Source: Dyadobacter sp. CY323
GTDB taxonomy: Bacteria; Bacteroidota; Bacteroidia; Cytophagales; Spirosomataceae
Assembly: GCF_021390245.1 (NCBI RefSeq)
Contig: NZ_JAJUXH010000003.1
Span: forward strand, 496,001-560,000
Direction: 5' to 3'
Length of the DNA: 64,000 nucleotides
Positions 36,299 through 44,887 of the stretch are shown here, piece after piece. The notes beneath the pieces were generated by a model. That model had not been told where the DNA came from. It saw only the letters and a list, made by a program, of their open reading frames with translations, and searched no databases. Position 1 is the stretch's first letter. Each line of letters opens with the position of its first letter. The position numbers were made by a program, and so were the translations under genes.

Positions 36299-37045
36299 TT
36301 AACGGAGTTCTAAAATACCGCAGGCTTGTTCTGATGCAGATTGCTCGGCTTTTTTCTTGGTAAACCCATTGCCGGTAGCGAAAGGCTCGTCATTAACGAG
36401 AATCTGAGAAATGAATTCACGGTGATGGCGGGTACCTCTTTCTTCGAGAATTTCGAAACGTATTTCCTTGCCTTCCCGCTGTGCCCATTCAATGATGAGG
36501 CTTTTGAAGTTTGCATTGTTCTGGATAATGTTATCCAGATCATAATGCGTGATGAGTTTACTGATGATAAAAGTCCGGGTGAACCTAAATCCTTTATCCA
36601 GGTAAATGGCTCCGACAAAAGCTTCCAGCGCATCTCCGTACATCGATGATCTCGGAGACATACCACGGCGGTTGCCATCATATTCGATCAGGCGATCGAG
36701 TCCGAGCTTTCGGGATATTTGATTGAGAGATTCGCGGTTTACAATCCGTGAGCGGATTTCTGTGAGAAATCCTTCGTCTTTATAAGGATATTTGGTAAAA
36801 AGGAATTCGGCTACTACCATTCCCAAAACCGCATCGCCCAGGTATTCCAGCCGTTCATTAGACTCCCGGAAACCTTTAATGGCCGTTTCCTTCGAAGCTG
36901 ATGTGTGACGAAATGCGAGCTGATAGACACCGAGATTAGAAGGACGGTCACCAATTACGTGAGCAATCGATTCCTTAAATTTTTTATCCTCAGCACTTCC
37001 GGTCCTGAAAAGAGAAAGTATCGGTATAAGAATTCGCTTTGCCAA
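36299..37045 (-). CDS. rnc: Ribonuclease III
   Basis: A 248-residue double-strand-specific endoribonuclease. The signature NERLEYLGDAVL is at 63-74, with the second acidic site in YGDALEAFVGAIYLD, and a C-terminal dsRNA-binding domain (about 180-245, ending TKKKAEQSASEQACGILE). It processes rRNA precursors and other duplex RNAs. It follows fabF by 14 bp in the acpP-fabF-rnc operon, an order conserved in Bacteroidota and other phyla. Confidence 0.95.
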   Translation of the reverse strand: MAKRILIPILSLFRTGSAEDKKFKESIAHVIGDRPSNLGVYQLAFRHTSASKETAIKGFRESNERLEYLGDAVLGMVVAEFLFTKYPYKDEGFLTEIRSRIVNRESLNQISRKLGLDRLIEYDGNRRGMSPRSSMYGDALEAFVGAIYLDKGFRFTRTFIISKLITHYDLDNIIQNNANFKSLIIEWAQREGKEIRFEILEERGTRHHREFISQILVNDEPFATGNGFTKKKAEQSASEQACGILELR

Positions 37046-37059
37046 TTGTAAAAAGTTAA

Positions 37060-38313
37060 TCAGTCTTCATACTTCTTAAAAATGACTGACGCATTGTGCC
37101 CACCAAAACCGAAGGTATTGCTCAGAGCATAATTTATCTCTCGTTTTTCAGCCTTATTAAATGTGAGATTGAGCCGCGGATTGATCTCAGGATCATCTGT
37201 GAAATGATTGATCGTCGGAGGTACGACCTGATCGCGGATTGCAAGAATGCAAGCTGCCGCTTCAATAGCCCCGGCACCTCCCAGTAAATGGCCCGTCATG
37301 GATTTCGTCGAACTGATATTCAACTTATATGCATGTTCACCAAAGAATTTTTCAATAGCCTTGATTTCCTGCGGGTCGCCAATTGGGGTTGATGTACCAT
37401 GTGTGTTGATGTAATCGATGTCTTCCGGTTTGATCCCAGCGTTTTCGACTGCATTTTTCATTACAATGTAGGCACCAAGTCCTTCGGGATGCGGAGCGGT
37501 AATGTGGTAAGCGTCAGACGACATGCCTGCACCCGTCATTTCCGCGTAGATTTTGGCACCTCTGGCTTTTGCATGTTCCAGCTCTTCAAAAATAATCGCG
37601 GCGCTGCCTTCTCCGAGAACAAAACCATCACGGTCTTTATCATAGGGACGTGAGGCCGTTTCCGGAGAATCATTGCGTTCGGATAATGCTTTCAATGCGT
37701 TGAACCCTCCCACCCCGGCGATAGATACCGCTGCCTCCGAGCCTCCTGAGATACAAACATTCATCATACCTAATTTGATATAATTAAATGCATCGATCAT
37801 TGCATTGGTAGCAGAGGCACAAGCCGAAACCGTAATATAATTAGGTCCACGGAAACCGTAACGGATCGAGAGAACCCCCGATGCACTGTCTACGATCATT
37901 TTTGGAATAAAGAAGGGATTGAAGCGGGGCGTTTTGCCGTTTTCGGCGAAGTTCATAACTTCTTCTTCGAAGGTTTTGAGACCACCGATTCCGGTGCCCC
38001 AAATTACGCCAGCTTTGTCAAGATCAAGCTTATCTTTGTCAAAGCCGGCGTCCTTCATCGCTTCGTCTGCAGCAATTACAGCATACTGCGCAAACGGGTC
38101 CATTTTTCGAGCTTCTTGCCGCGGAATGTAATTGGTGACGTCCAGGCCCTTGATTTCACAGGCAAACTTGGTGCGAAACTTTTCAGCATCAAATCGTGTA
38201 ATTGGCGCTGCTCCGCTTACACCTGCAACCAAATTTGTCCAAAAGGTAGAAACATCGTTCCCGACAGGTGTCAATGCACCCATCCCTGTAATCACAACTC
38301 GCTTAAAACTCAT
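37060..38313 (-). CDS. fabF: 3-oxoacyl-ACP synthase II
   Basis: A 417-residue KAS II elongating fatty acids by condensing acyl-ACP with malonyl-ACP. The Cys-His-His triad is Cys165 (SACAS), His305 (NTHGTSTP) and His342 (GHLLGG). Its length matches FabF. It lies 45 bp downstream of acpP, which encodes its carrier protein substrate. Confidence 0.96.
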   Translation of the reverse strand: MSFKRVVITGMGALTPVGNDVSTFWTNLVAGVSGAAPITRFDAEKFRTKFACEIKGLDVTNYIPRQEARKMDPFAQYAVIAADEAMKDAGFDKDKLDLDKAGVIWGTGIGGLKTFEEEVMNFAENGKTPRFNPFFIPKMIVDSASGVLSIRYGFRGPNYITVSACASATNAMIDAFNYIKLGMMNVCISGGSEAAVSIAGVGGFNALKALSERNDSPETASRPYDKDRDGFVLGEGSAAIIFEELEHAKARGAKIYAEMTGAGMSSDAYHITAPHPEGLGAYIVMKNAVENAGIKPEDIDYINTHGTSTPIGDPQEIKAIEKFFGEHAYKLNISSTKSMTGHLLGGAGAIEAAACILAIRDQVVPPTINHFTDDPEINPRLNLTFNKAEKREINYALSNTFGFGGHNASVIFKKYED

Positions 38314-38358
38314 AAATAGGGACAGAAAATAGAAGATGATACTGGTATAAAAACCGAA

Positions 38359-38595
38359 TTACTTCACGTTTTCTTCCAGATATGCAACAGCCTGACCAAC
38401 TGTACCGATGTTCTCTGCCTGATCATCTGGGATAGATAGATTGAATTCTTTTTCGAATTCCATAATCAATTCAACGGTATCTAGAGAGTCCGCTCCCAAG
38501 TCGTTCTGGAAGTTTGCTTCCGGTGTAACCTCCGACTCTTCAACGCCGAGTTTCTCGACGATAATTTGCTTAACTCGATCTGCAATTGCTGACAT
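38359..38595 (-). CDS. acpP: Acyl carrier protein
   Basis: A 78-residue acidic four-helix carrier. The phosphopantetheine attachment site is Ser37 in [11 protein letters not shown]. It carries acyl chains for fatty-acid synthesis. It is the first gene of the acpP-fabF-rnc operon. Confidence 0.97.
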   Translation of the reverse strand: MSAIADRVKQIIVEKLGVEESEVTPEANFQNDLGADSLDTVELIMEFEKEFNLSIPDDQAENIGTVGQAVAYLEENVK

Positions 38596-38629
38596 TTTAT
38601 ATTCACTTTTTGGTTAAAATCGCCACAAA

Positions 38630-38657
38630 GAAAGATATTTCAGTTCACTTTTTCAAA
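38630..38657 (-). promoter_or_regulatory. Putative promoter of acpP-fabF-rnc
   Basis: On the minus strand TTTG (38657-38654), a 16-base spacer, then TATCTTTC (38637-38630), one mismatch from TAnnTTTG, 35 bases before the acpP start. Confidence 0.4.
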
Positions 38658-38814
38658 ATTTTTTTAGTCCCTTCGTTTTATTAACCGGTACGCCTCGAAA
38701 TTGAAAAAAGCAGGAAATCAATACCTTAATGGATATCTTCCTAATGAATCACAGTGATCGGCGGGAGAACACTACGGATAAGCTTACATTCGTAAAACTT
38801 TTACTCTTTGCAAG

Positions 38815-39627
38815 ATGATTTTTATACCAAATATTAAACACACCGATTCCAACCAGTTCTTTTTAATGGCCGGCCCATGTGCCATTGAAGGAAGAGATAT
38901 GGCGCTCAGGATCGCAGAACACATTATATCCGTCACCGACCGGTTAAAAATCCCATACATCTTCAAAGGTTCCTACCGCAAGGCCAATCGTACCAAAATC
39001 GACTCATTTACAGGGATTGGCGACGAAAAGGCATTGAAAATTCTCAAAGAAATCGGCGATACATTTGGTGTCCCCACGGTAACCGACATTCATGAAACGC
39101 ATGAAGCTGCCCTGGCGGCGGAATATGTGGATGTACTTCAAATCCCAGCTTTTTTATGTCGCCAGACGGAGTTGCTGGCCGCCGCTGCAAAAACCGGGAA
39201 AGCCGTGAATGTCAAAAAAGGGCAATTTCTTTCCGGTGCTTCGATGAAGTTCGCTGCCGAGAAAATCCATGAGGTTAACCCGGCCTGCCAGGTTATTCTG
39301 ACGGATCGCGGCAATAGTTTCGGATACGGCGACCTGGTAGTAGATTATCGCAATTTACCTGAAATGGCATCATTTGGGGTCCCGATTGTGATGGATTGCA
39401 CTCATTCTTTACAACAGCCCAACCAGAGTTCGGGCGTCACGGGTGGAAAGCCAAAACTGATTGAAACAATCGCCAAAGCAGCTATCGCCGTGGGTGCCGA
39501 CGGACTGTTTATTGAAACTCATTTTAACCCCGCCGAAGCGAAATCAGATGGTGCTAACATGCTGCCCCTCGATCAGCTGGAGGGACTTTTAGAAAGATTG
39601 GTCCGTGTGAGAGAAGCTATTCTATGA
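38815..39627 (+). CDS. kdsA: 3-deoxy-8-phosphooctulonate synthase
   Basis: A 270-residue KDO-8-phosphate synthase condensing PEP with arabinose-5-phosphate on the way to lipid A inner-core KDO. Motifs are MAGPCAIEGRD, IFKGSYRKANRTK, DIHE and MDCTHSLQQPNQ. Its presence shows a KDO-containing outer membrane. A 29-codon upstream ORF (38729-38818) overlaps the start as ATGA. The 3' end overlaps the PAP2 gene as ATGA. Confidence 0.95.
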   Translation: MIFIPNIKHTDSNQFFLMAGPCAIEGRDMALRIAEHIISVTDRLKIPYIFKGSYRKANRTKIDSFTGIGDEKALKILKEIGDTFGVPTVTDIHETHEAALAAEYVDVLQIPAFLCRQTELLAAAAKTGKAVNVKKGQFLSGASMKFAAEKIHEVNPACQVILTDRGNSFGYGDLVVDYRNLPEMASFGVPIVMDCTHSLQQPNQSSGVTGGKPKLIETIAKAAIAVGADGLFIETHFNPAEAKSDGANMLPLDQLEGLLERLVRVREAIL

Positions 39628-40292
39628 TCGTAAATTTCGCGAAAAAGCGGCTTTGCTGGCTTTTCTTTTGCTTTTCGTTTTTACCTCAAACATCCTCTGC
39701 ACAAAAGGATTCCACACTTTGGGTGGTTAAATCCGGTGACGTGATCGCGCCGGTTTCACTGGGGATTGCGGCCCTGGTAGTACAAGGAAAAATCAGCCGG
39801 CATTTACAGGAACGGGTGGTTTCGACTTATCCGAATTTCCATTCCAAAGTGGATGATTATCTTCCTTATGTACCCGGAGTGGTGAGTTTGGGACTGGCGT
39901 CTGCGGGAGTAAAAGGCAGACATTCACTCGGTGATCAGCTCATTCTGGCATTACTATCAAATGTTGCTGCCCAGGCCGCGACGCAGGGAATGAAGCGCAT
40001 TATCAGGTATCCAAGACCAAATGGCGAAGATTATTACTCATTTCCCTCCGGACATTCTACCACGGCTTTTACAAATGCGACCTTACTTCATGAAGAGTAT
40101 GGCGGGCGCAGTGTTTTATATAGTATTGGTGGTTATGGCACGGCGACTGCGGTGGGGACACTCCGCGTTTTGAACAATAAACATTGGGTGGCGGATGTGC
40201 TCATGGGTGCCGCAGTGGGCATTGGAGCTACCAAAGTGCTTTATATCAGTTATCCGTGGCTGCAACGAACCGTCCGGAAGATGAAGCATTAA
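39624..40292 (+). CDS. PAP2 family phosphatase
   Basis: A 222-residue membrane phosphatase. The signal-like N-terminus ends SSAQ with Gln at +1. Phosphatase motifs are KRIIRYPRP (K-x6-RP), FPSGHSTTAF, and R-x5-H-x3-D in LRVLNNKHWVAD. The ATGA overlap with kdsA points to co-translation. Because kdsA makes an LPS sugar, a role in lipid A or undecaprenyl pyrophosphate dephosphorylation is plausible but not proven. Confidence 0.88.
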   Translation: MIVNFAKKRLCWLFFCFSFLPQTSSAQKDSTLWVVKSGDVIAPVSLGIAALVVQGKISRHLQERVVSTYPNFHSKVDDYLPYVPGVVSLGLASAGVKGRHSLGDQLILALLSNVAAQAATQGMKRIIRYPRPNGEDYYSFPSGHSTTAFTNATLLHEEYGGRSVLYSIGGYGTATAVGTLRVLNNKHWVADVLMGAAVGIGATKVLYISYPWLQRTVRKMKH

Positions 40293-40381
40293 AAACTATT
40301 TTTTTGTGCTGAAAAAGTTGTTGACACACTGCTGTCACAACCCATGGCTTACTTTGAATAACAAAACTAAACGCCATTCAA

Positions 40382-40837
40382 ATGCAAGCCAAAACCATCG
40401 AACCAATCCATGTCCTGTTCTACGAAACCCGGACTTCTTTAAACCGGATATCCGAACATGTACGAGTAGTCGCGCGCCGACTTTACATTGATGCCGTCAA
40501 ACATGACCTGGAAATTACGGGACCTGTTTACTGGATTTATGAAGGAGCGGATGGAAATCCGGACACGGTCTTTACACTCACCATTGCATTGCCGACAACT
40601 CCAGCCACCAACTATTCAGGCTCAGAATTCAAGACTAAATATCTCAATGCATTTGACTGTGTTACCGAGCAGCTTTATGGCGACTGGAACACATTGAGTA
40701 GTGTTTACGGATCTTTGATTTCGGAGATTATGGCGAAGAATAAAGCCATGTCGGGCGAGAATCGGGAGATTTATATCAATATGGATTTTGAGAACCCGGC
40801 GAGGAATATCACCGAGGTTCAAATCGGGATACTTTAA
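40382..40837 (+). CDS. Stand-alone GyrI-like / effector-binding domain protein (tentative)
   Basis: A 151-residue cytosolic protein. The pattern HVLFYETRTSLNRISEHV, then VYWIYEGADGNPDTVFTLTIALP, and a C-terminal REIYINMDFENPARNITEVQIGIL resembles the two-repeat SHS2 GyrI-like or AraC-effector-binding fold. No DNA-binding domain is attached. Such proteins can bind hydrophobic ligands or act as small hydrolases. The assignment is from pattern recognition only. The stop codon forms the edge of a large hairpin. Confidence 0.55.
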   Translation: MQAKTIEPIHVLFYETRTSLNRISEHVRVVARRLYIDAVKHDLEITGPVYWIYEGADGNPDTVFTLTIALPTTPATNYSGSEFKTKYLNAFDCVTEQLYGDWNTLSSVYGSLISEIMAKNKAMSGENREIYINMDFENPARNITEVQIGIL

Positions 40838-40900
40838 TTCGTGTTGATTGGTGTATTAGTGGCTAAAACCTGCCACGGATACACGAATGAACACGAATTA
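40835..40900. repeat. Large palindromic element joining two convergent stop codons
   Basis: Two 29-base arms (40835-40863 and 40872-40900) match at 25 of 29 positions around an 8-base loop TAAAACCT. The outer TAA on each strand is the stop codon of the two convergent genes. Arm motifs TTCGTGT and GTGGC resemble a dispersed palindromic repeat (TTCGTGTnnATTCGTG) that I recall in several phyla. No T-run follows, so it is not a textbook terminator. Confidence 0.85.
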
Positions 40901-41704
40901 TAAATGTGTATTAAGATATGTCCGCAATTCGGCGGGTTTATCGGTTTGCAGACCTTGTACACCTTTTTCCAAAACAGCTTTCCATGAAACCGGACCTTCT
41001 GCCGGATTTTGAACATCAAGCCAAACCGAAACGCCATTTTCATTAACAACTTTGACCAGTTCAGGTGCAGTTACATTGTCCAGGACCTGAACATTTATTT
41101 TTGCCAAAAAAGCCTTTAAATGCTCGCTGGTCGACACTTCTTTGGGCAAACTCGTCATTAATGGAACGTGCGGGGCCGCTTCTTTCCATTCTCCATACTG
41201 CGTTTCCTTATTCAGGTAAACGATCACTTGCTTCTCCATTCCCAAAGCCTTGATCTGGCTCCATGTTTGGGCAACATTTGCGTCTTTGAAATCCAGATAA
41301 ATATTAATCTTGCCTTTACAGACTTCCAGTACCTCTTTGAATTCGGGAATGCGGTGTGTTTTTTTATTTTTATTGAATACCTGTAGTTTTTTAATGTCTG
41401 CCAGAGTCATTTCCGCAACTTTACCTGATCCATTCGTTGTCCGATCCACCGTGGCGTCATGAAGTACGACCAAATGCCCATCTTTAGTGGTTCTTAAATC
41501 GACCTCAGCATAATCTGCACCAGCCGTTATCGCTTCCCTGAATGCGGCGAGCGTATTCTCCGGAACGTTCACGTGGTTTCCCCGGTGAGCAATCACCACC
41601 ACTTTGTTTTCAGAATGCGGCAGCGTATTAGTTTGAGACATTCCAGGAATTGCCAGGAACAGCAGCAGCGCCAGGCTGGTGAAATTTGTTTTACGTAAAA
41701 TCAT
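40898..41704 (-). CDS. Glycerophosphodiester phosphodiesterase
   Basis: A 268-residue GDPD of the TIM-barrel family. The signal peptide ends GMSQ with Gln at +1. Active-site residues are in AHRGNHVNVPENT, DYAEVDLRTTKDGHLVVLHD and VDRTTNGSG. It would release glycerol-3-phosphate from glycerophosphodiesters in the periplasm, and the glycerol kinase gene glpK is also in this window. The stop codon lies in a palindrome. Confidence 0.92.
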   Translation of the reverse strand: MILRKTNFTSLALLLFLAIPGMSQTNTLPHSENKVVVIAHRGNHVNVPENTLAAFREAITAGADYAEVDLRTTKDGHLVVLHDATVDRTTNGSGKVAEMTLADIKKLQVFNKNKKTHRIPEFKEVLEVCKGKINIYLDFKDANVAQTWSQIKALGMEKQVIVYLNKETQYGEWKEAAPHVPLMTSLPKEVSTSEHLKAFLAKINVQVLDNVTAPELVKVVNENGVSVWLDVQNPAEGPVSWKAVLEKGVQGLQTDKPAELRTYLNTHL

Positions 41705-41750
41705 TTTAACTCAAATAAATACCTTTTCTAAACTAATTGTGGCATTAAAA

Positions 41751-41788
41751 AGTCTGTAAATCAAAGGTTAACCTCTAATCTACAGACT
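41751..41788 (-). terminator. Terminator of the PfkB kinase gene
   Basis: Outer stem AGTCTGTA / TACAGACT (8 bp) encloses a second palindrome AGGTTAACCT. Read on the minus strand the right arm is followed by TTTTTAA. Confidence 0.65.
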
Positions 41789-41806
41789 GCATTTATTTCA
41801 TTACCG

Positions 41807-42724
41807 TTATTGTATTTCAAAACTTGACAGGTTTACAAATTCCTGTACACGTGCATTGATCTCCTGCTGAGAAAGATTGACCAGACGTTCAGTACCAAAC
41901 TTTTCAACACAGAATGAAGCCATCGCAGAACCGTAAATGATCGCTCTTTTCATATTATCAAAAGAAATATCGTCGGTGCTGGCCAGATAACCGATAAAAC
42001 CACCTGCAAAAGTGTCTCCGGCGCCGGTCGGGTCGAACACTTCTTCGAGCGGCAATGCCGGTGCAAAGAAGATGCGGTCGCCCTGGAACAACAATGCACC
42101 ATGTTCCCCTTTTTTAATAATAAGTGTTTTTGGCCCCATTTCCATGATCTTGGCGGCCGCTTTTCTCAAAGAATATTCCCCCGAAAGCTGACGTGCTTCC
42201 TCATCATTAATGGTAAGAAGGTCAACGAGTTTCAAAACGGCTTTCAGATCATCCATTGCGATGTCCATCCAAAGGTTCATGGTATCCAGCATGATCAGTT
42301 TCGGACGTTTGGCCATTCGCTCGATCACTAATTTTTGAGTCGCCGGAACGGTATTTCCAAGCATCAGAAACTCGGTTCCCTGGAAAGATTCAGGAATGGT
42401 CGGGTCAAAATGCTCCATAACATTTAATTCGGTGATCAGCGTGTCGCGGCTGTTCATATCTTCATGGTATTTGCCAGACCAGAAAAAGGTCTTACCATCC
42501 TGTACAATTTCAAGTCCCTCAGTATTAACCCCGTGATCTTCCAGCAAGTCGATCATTTCTTTTGGAAAATCACCGCCGACAACGGCAACCAGGTTATTTT
42601 CTTTGGTAAGATAAGAAGCGGCTAGTGTGATGTAAGTGGCGGCACCGCCAATAATTTTATCTGTTTTTCCAAAAGGTGTTTCGAGTGCATCGAATGCAAC
42701 AGATCCTACGGTTAGTAAACTCAT
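41807..42724 (-). CDS. PfkB family carbohydrate/nucleoside kinase
   Basis: A 305-residue ribokinase-family enzyme. The start at 42724 (MSLLTVGSVAFDALETPFG) matches the family N-terminus; the frame stays open to 42814 but that part is not family-like. The GGAATYITLAASYL motif and the C-terminal DPTGAGDTFAGGF anion hole with catalytic Asp are present. The substrate could be a sugar or a nucleoside such as adenosine. It is divergent from the DUF5618-like gene. Confidence 0.88.
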   Translation of the reverse strand: MSLLTVGSVAFDALETPFGKTDKIIGGAATYITLAASYLTKENNLVAVVGGDFPKEMIDLLEDHGVNTEGLEIVQDGKTFFWSGKYHEDMNSRDTLITELNVMEHFDPTIPESFQGTEFLMLGNTVPATQKLVIERMAKRPKLIMLDTMNLWMDIAMDDLKAVLKLVDLLTINDEEARQLSGEYSLRKAAAKIMEMGPKTLIIKKGEHGALLFQGDRIFFAPALPLEEVFDPTGAGDTFAGGFIGYLASTDDISFDNMKRAIIYGSAMASFCVEKFGTERLVNLSQQEINARVQEFVNLSSFEIQ

Positions 42725-42841
42725 AAATAAGTACTGTGTTGATTTTAAGTAAGTTTCAAACGGTTTTGTTTTTTCAAAAACGCTGCGAAGATAGTCAAAT
42801 CGGCTGAATAGCATATTTTGACTTGCTTCAATATCGGTGTC

Positions 42842-42876
42842 TTTGCGAATCTATCTTAGGTTATTTCTTATTTTTG
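42842..42876 (+). promoter_or_regulatory. Putative promoter of the DUF5618-like gene
   Basis: TTTG (42842-42845), a 23-base spacer, then TATTTTTG (42869-42876), matching TAnnTTTG. The ATG follows 45 bases later. The spacer is at the long end of the accepted range. Confidence 0.45.
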
Positions 42877-42921
42877 TTTCTTATACATTTTATCTCTTCA
42901 CTATAAACACATACTAGTATT

Positions 42922-43308
42922 ATGGAAGCAATTTCCGAAGCAAGAAGACACATTGATAATGCCAAGTCATTTCTAAGTGTAAATGCGAAAAAGCAGGATG
43001 GACTATATCAGGATAAAAAGTATGTCAAGATTGCAGGCCACACCGCTTACACTGGCATTTTGTTGGTGTTGAACGAACTACTGGGAGAGAAAAACAAGAA
43101 AACTCCCAAAAGCGTCGAGTGGTATCAGTATGAACTGAGCCGCATTGACAAACGTCTTTTGTCCAGTTTTACTACGGCCTACGAGGTATTACATATTAAT
43201 ATGGGCTACCAGGGAAGCAAAAGCGTCAAAGTCGCGACTGTTGGACTTGCTGAGGCCGAAAAGATTATCAATTGGGTTGAAACCCGTTTGGAGAAAACGC
43301 AGCATTAA
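42922..43308 (+). CDS. DUF5618-like conserved protein
   Basis: A 128-residue, basic, all-helical cytosolic protein. It begins MEAISEARRHIDNAKSFLS and contains DKKYVKIAGHTAYTGILLVLNELL and YEVLHINMGYQG. The helical pattern recalls HEPN-like or DUF5618 proteins, which are found mainly in Bacteroidota and have no known function. No toxin or antitoxin partner is adjacent. It precedes cysS by 30 bp, so the two may be co-transcribed. Confidence 0.7.
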   Translation: MEAISEARRHIDNAKSFLSVNAKKQDGLYQDKKYVKIAGHTAYTGILLVLNELLGEKNKKTPKSVEWYQYELSRIDKRLLSSFTTAYEVLHINMGYQGSKSVKVATVGLAEAEKIINWVETRLEKTQH

Positions 43309-43338
43309 GTAGATTCAGTTTTAGAAAGTAAAATATAA

Positions 43339-44841
43339 ATGACTTCACAAACATTCCAGCCTCTCAGAATTTTCAATACACTTACCCGTAAAAAGGATGT
43401 ATTCATACCGATTGCCCCTCCCTATGTTGGAATGTATGTCTGCGGCCCTACGGTTTACAGTAATGTCCATTTAGGAAATATCCGCACATTTTTGTCTTTT
43501 GATATACTCTTCCGGTACCTCACTCACATTGGCTACAAGGTAAGGTATGTGCGAAATATTACGGACGTGGGCCATTTGGTGGGCGATGGCGAAGAAGGCG
43601 AAGACAAAATCGGTAAAATGGCGAAGTTGCAAAAACTCGAACCCATGGAGATCGTGCAGCGATATACCAATGATTTTCACGACGTTTCCGCCATTTTTAA
43701 CTTGCTTCCTCCCAGCATTGAACCTACTGCCACGGGACATTTGATCGAGCAGATCGAAGCTGTTCAAACGCTGATCGATAAAGGTGCTGCCTATGAATCC
43801 AATGGATCCGTTTATTTCGATATTAATAAATACCAGGAAGGCGGAAATGAATACGGCAAACTTTCGGGCCGTATTATCGAAGATCTGCTGAATGAAACCC
43901 GCGAGCTCGACGGACAGTCTGAAAAGCGCAATCCACTCGATTTTGCACTTTGGAAAAAGGCAAGCCCGGAACACATTATGCAGTGGAACTCTCCGTGGAG
44001 TATGGGTTTCCCGGGCTGGCATCTTGAATGTACCTGCATGAGTGCCAAGTATTTAGGCAAGCAATTTGACATTCACGGCGGCGGAATGGATTTGAAATTC
44101 CCACACCACGAATGCGAGATCGCGCAAGGTAAGTCATTGACAAATGAGGAACCTGTTCGCTACTGGATGCATACCAATATGCTGACAGTGAATGGACAAA
44201 AAATGTCCAAGTCACTCAATAATTCGTTCCTCCCTGCAGAACTTTTCTCGGGAAACCACGAATTGCTGGATCAGGCTTACAGTCCGATGACGGTTCGTTT
44301 TTTCATGCTGCAAAGCCAATACCGCAGTACGCTTGATTTTTCAAATGACGCATTAAAAGCAGCTCATAAAGGATACAAAAAGCTGGCAAATGGATTACGG
44401 AATGCTAAACTGCTGACCTACATCCATGAAGAGGACGTAAACCATGACGAGGCGAAAAAGGCTGATATCGAGAAGTCTATCGACGGTTTTTACGCCGCGA
44501 TGAACGACGATCTTAACACCGCGGTTGCATTCGCTAACCTTTTCAACCTGCTGAAATACGTCAATATGCTGAATATGGGGCAGCTGAAATCGGCTGCTTT
44601 GGGTGAAGCTATTTTCACTTCTCTGAAAGACAACTTCATCGTTTTCTTTGAAGATGTTTTAGGTTTGAAAGAAGAATTAACCGAAGGCCAGGAGATTTTG
44701 GACGGCATGCTAAAACTTTACCGGGAATTTAAACTATCCCAGAACTACGAAAAAGTAGATGAAATCCGTTCTTACTTCAAAAATCAGGGGCTGGTAATAC
44801 GCGACACGAAAGTTCGCATTGATTGGGCTTACGAAGAATAG
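43339..44841 (+). CDS. cysS: Cysteinyl-tRNA synthetase
   Basis: A 500-residue class I synthetase charging tRNA-Cys. The HIGH-like motif is in GPTVYSNVHLGN, the KMSKS loop is KMSKSLNN, and zinc-ligand Cys and His residues are in the CGPTV, ECTCMSA and HHECE segments. Its length is normal. The downstream lipoprotein gene begins 46 bp later. Confidence 0.97.
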   Translation: MTSQTFQPLRIFNTLTRKKDVFIPIAPPYVGMYVCGPTVYSNVHLGNIRTFLSFDILFRYLTHIGYKVRYVRNITDVGHLVGDGEEGEDKIGKMAKLQKLEPMEIVQRYTNDFHDVSAIFNLLPPSIEPTATGHLIEQIEAVQTLIDKGAAYESNGSVYFDINKYQEGGNEYGKLSGRIIEDLLNETRELDGQSEKRNPLDFALWKKASPEHIMQWNSPWSMGFPGWHLECTCMSAKYLGKQFDIHGGGMDLKFPHHECEIAQGKSLTNEEPVRYWMHTNMLTVNGQKMSKSLNNSFLPAELFSGNHELLDQAYSPMTVRFFMLQSQYRSTLDFSNDALKAAHKGYKKLANGLRNAKLLTYIHEEDVNHDEAKKADIEKSIDGFYAAMNDDLNTAVAFANLFNLLKYVNMLNMGQLKSAALGEAIFTSLKDNFIVFFEDVLGLKEELTEGQEILDGMLKLYREFKLSQNYEKVDEIRSYFKNQGLVIRDTKVRIDWAYEE

Positions 44842-44887
44842 TCACGTGCCGATCCCGACTGACCAAACACAACAACGAAACCAGGTG

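Noticed and set aside
43471..44022. 183-residue minus-strand reading frame
   Set aside because: It is fully antisense to cysS, whose catalytic motifs lie in the opposite frame.
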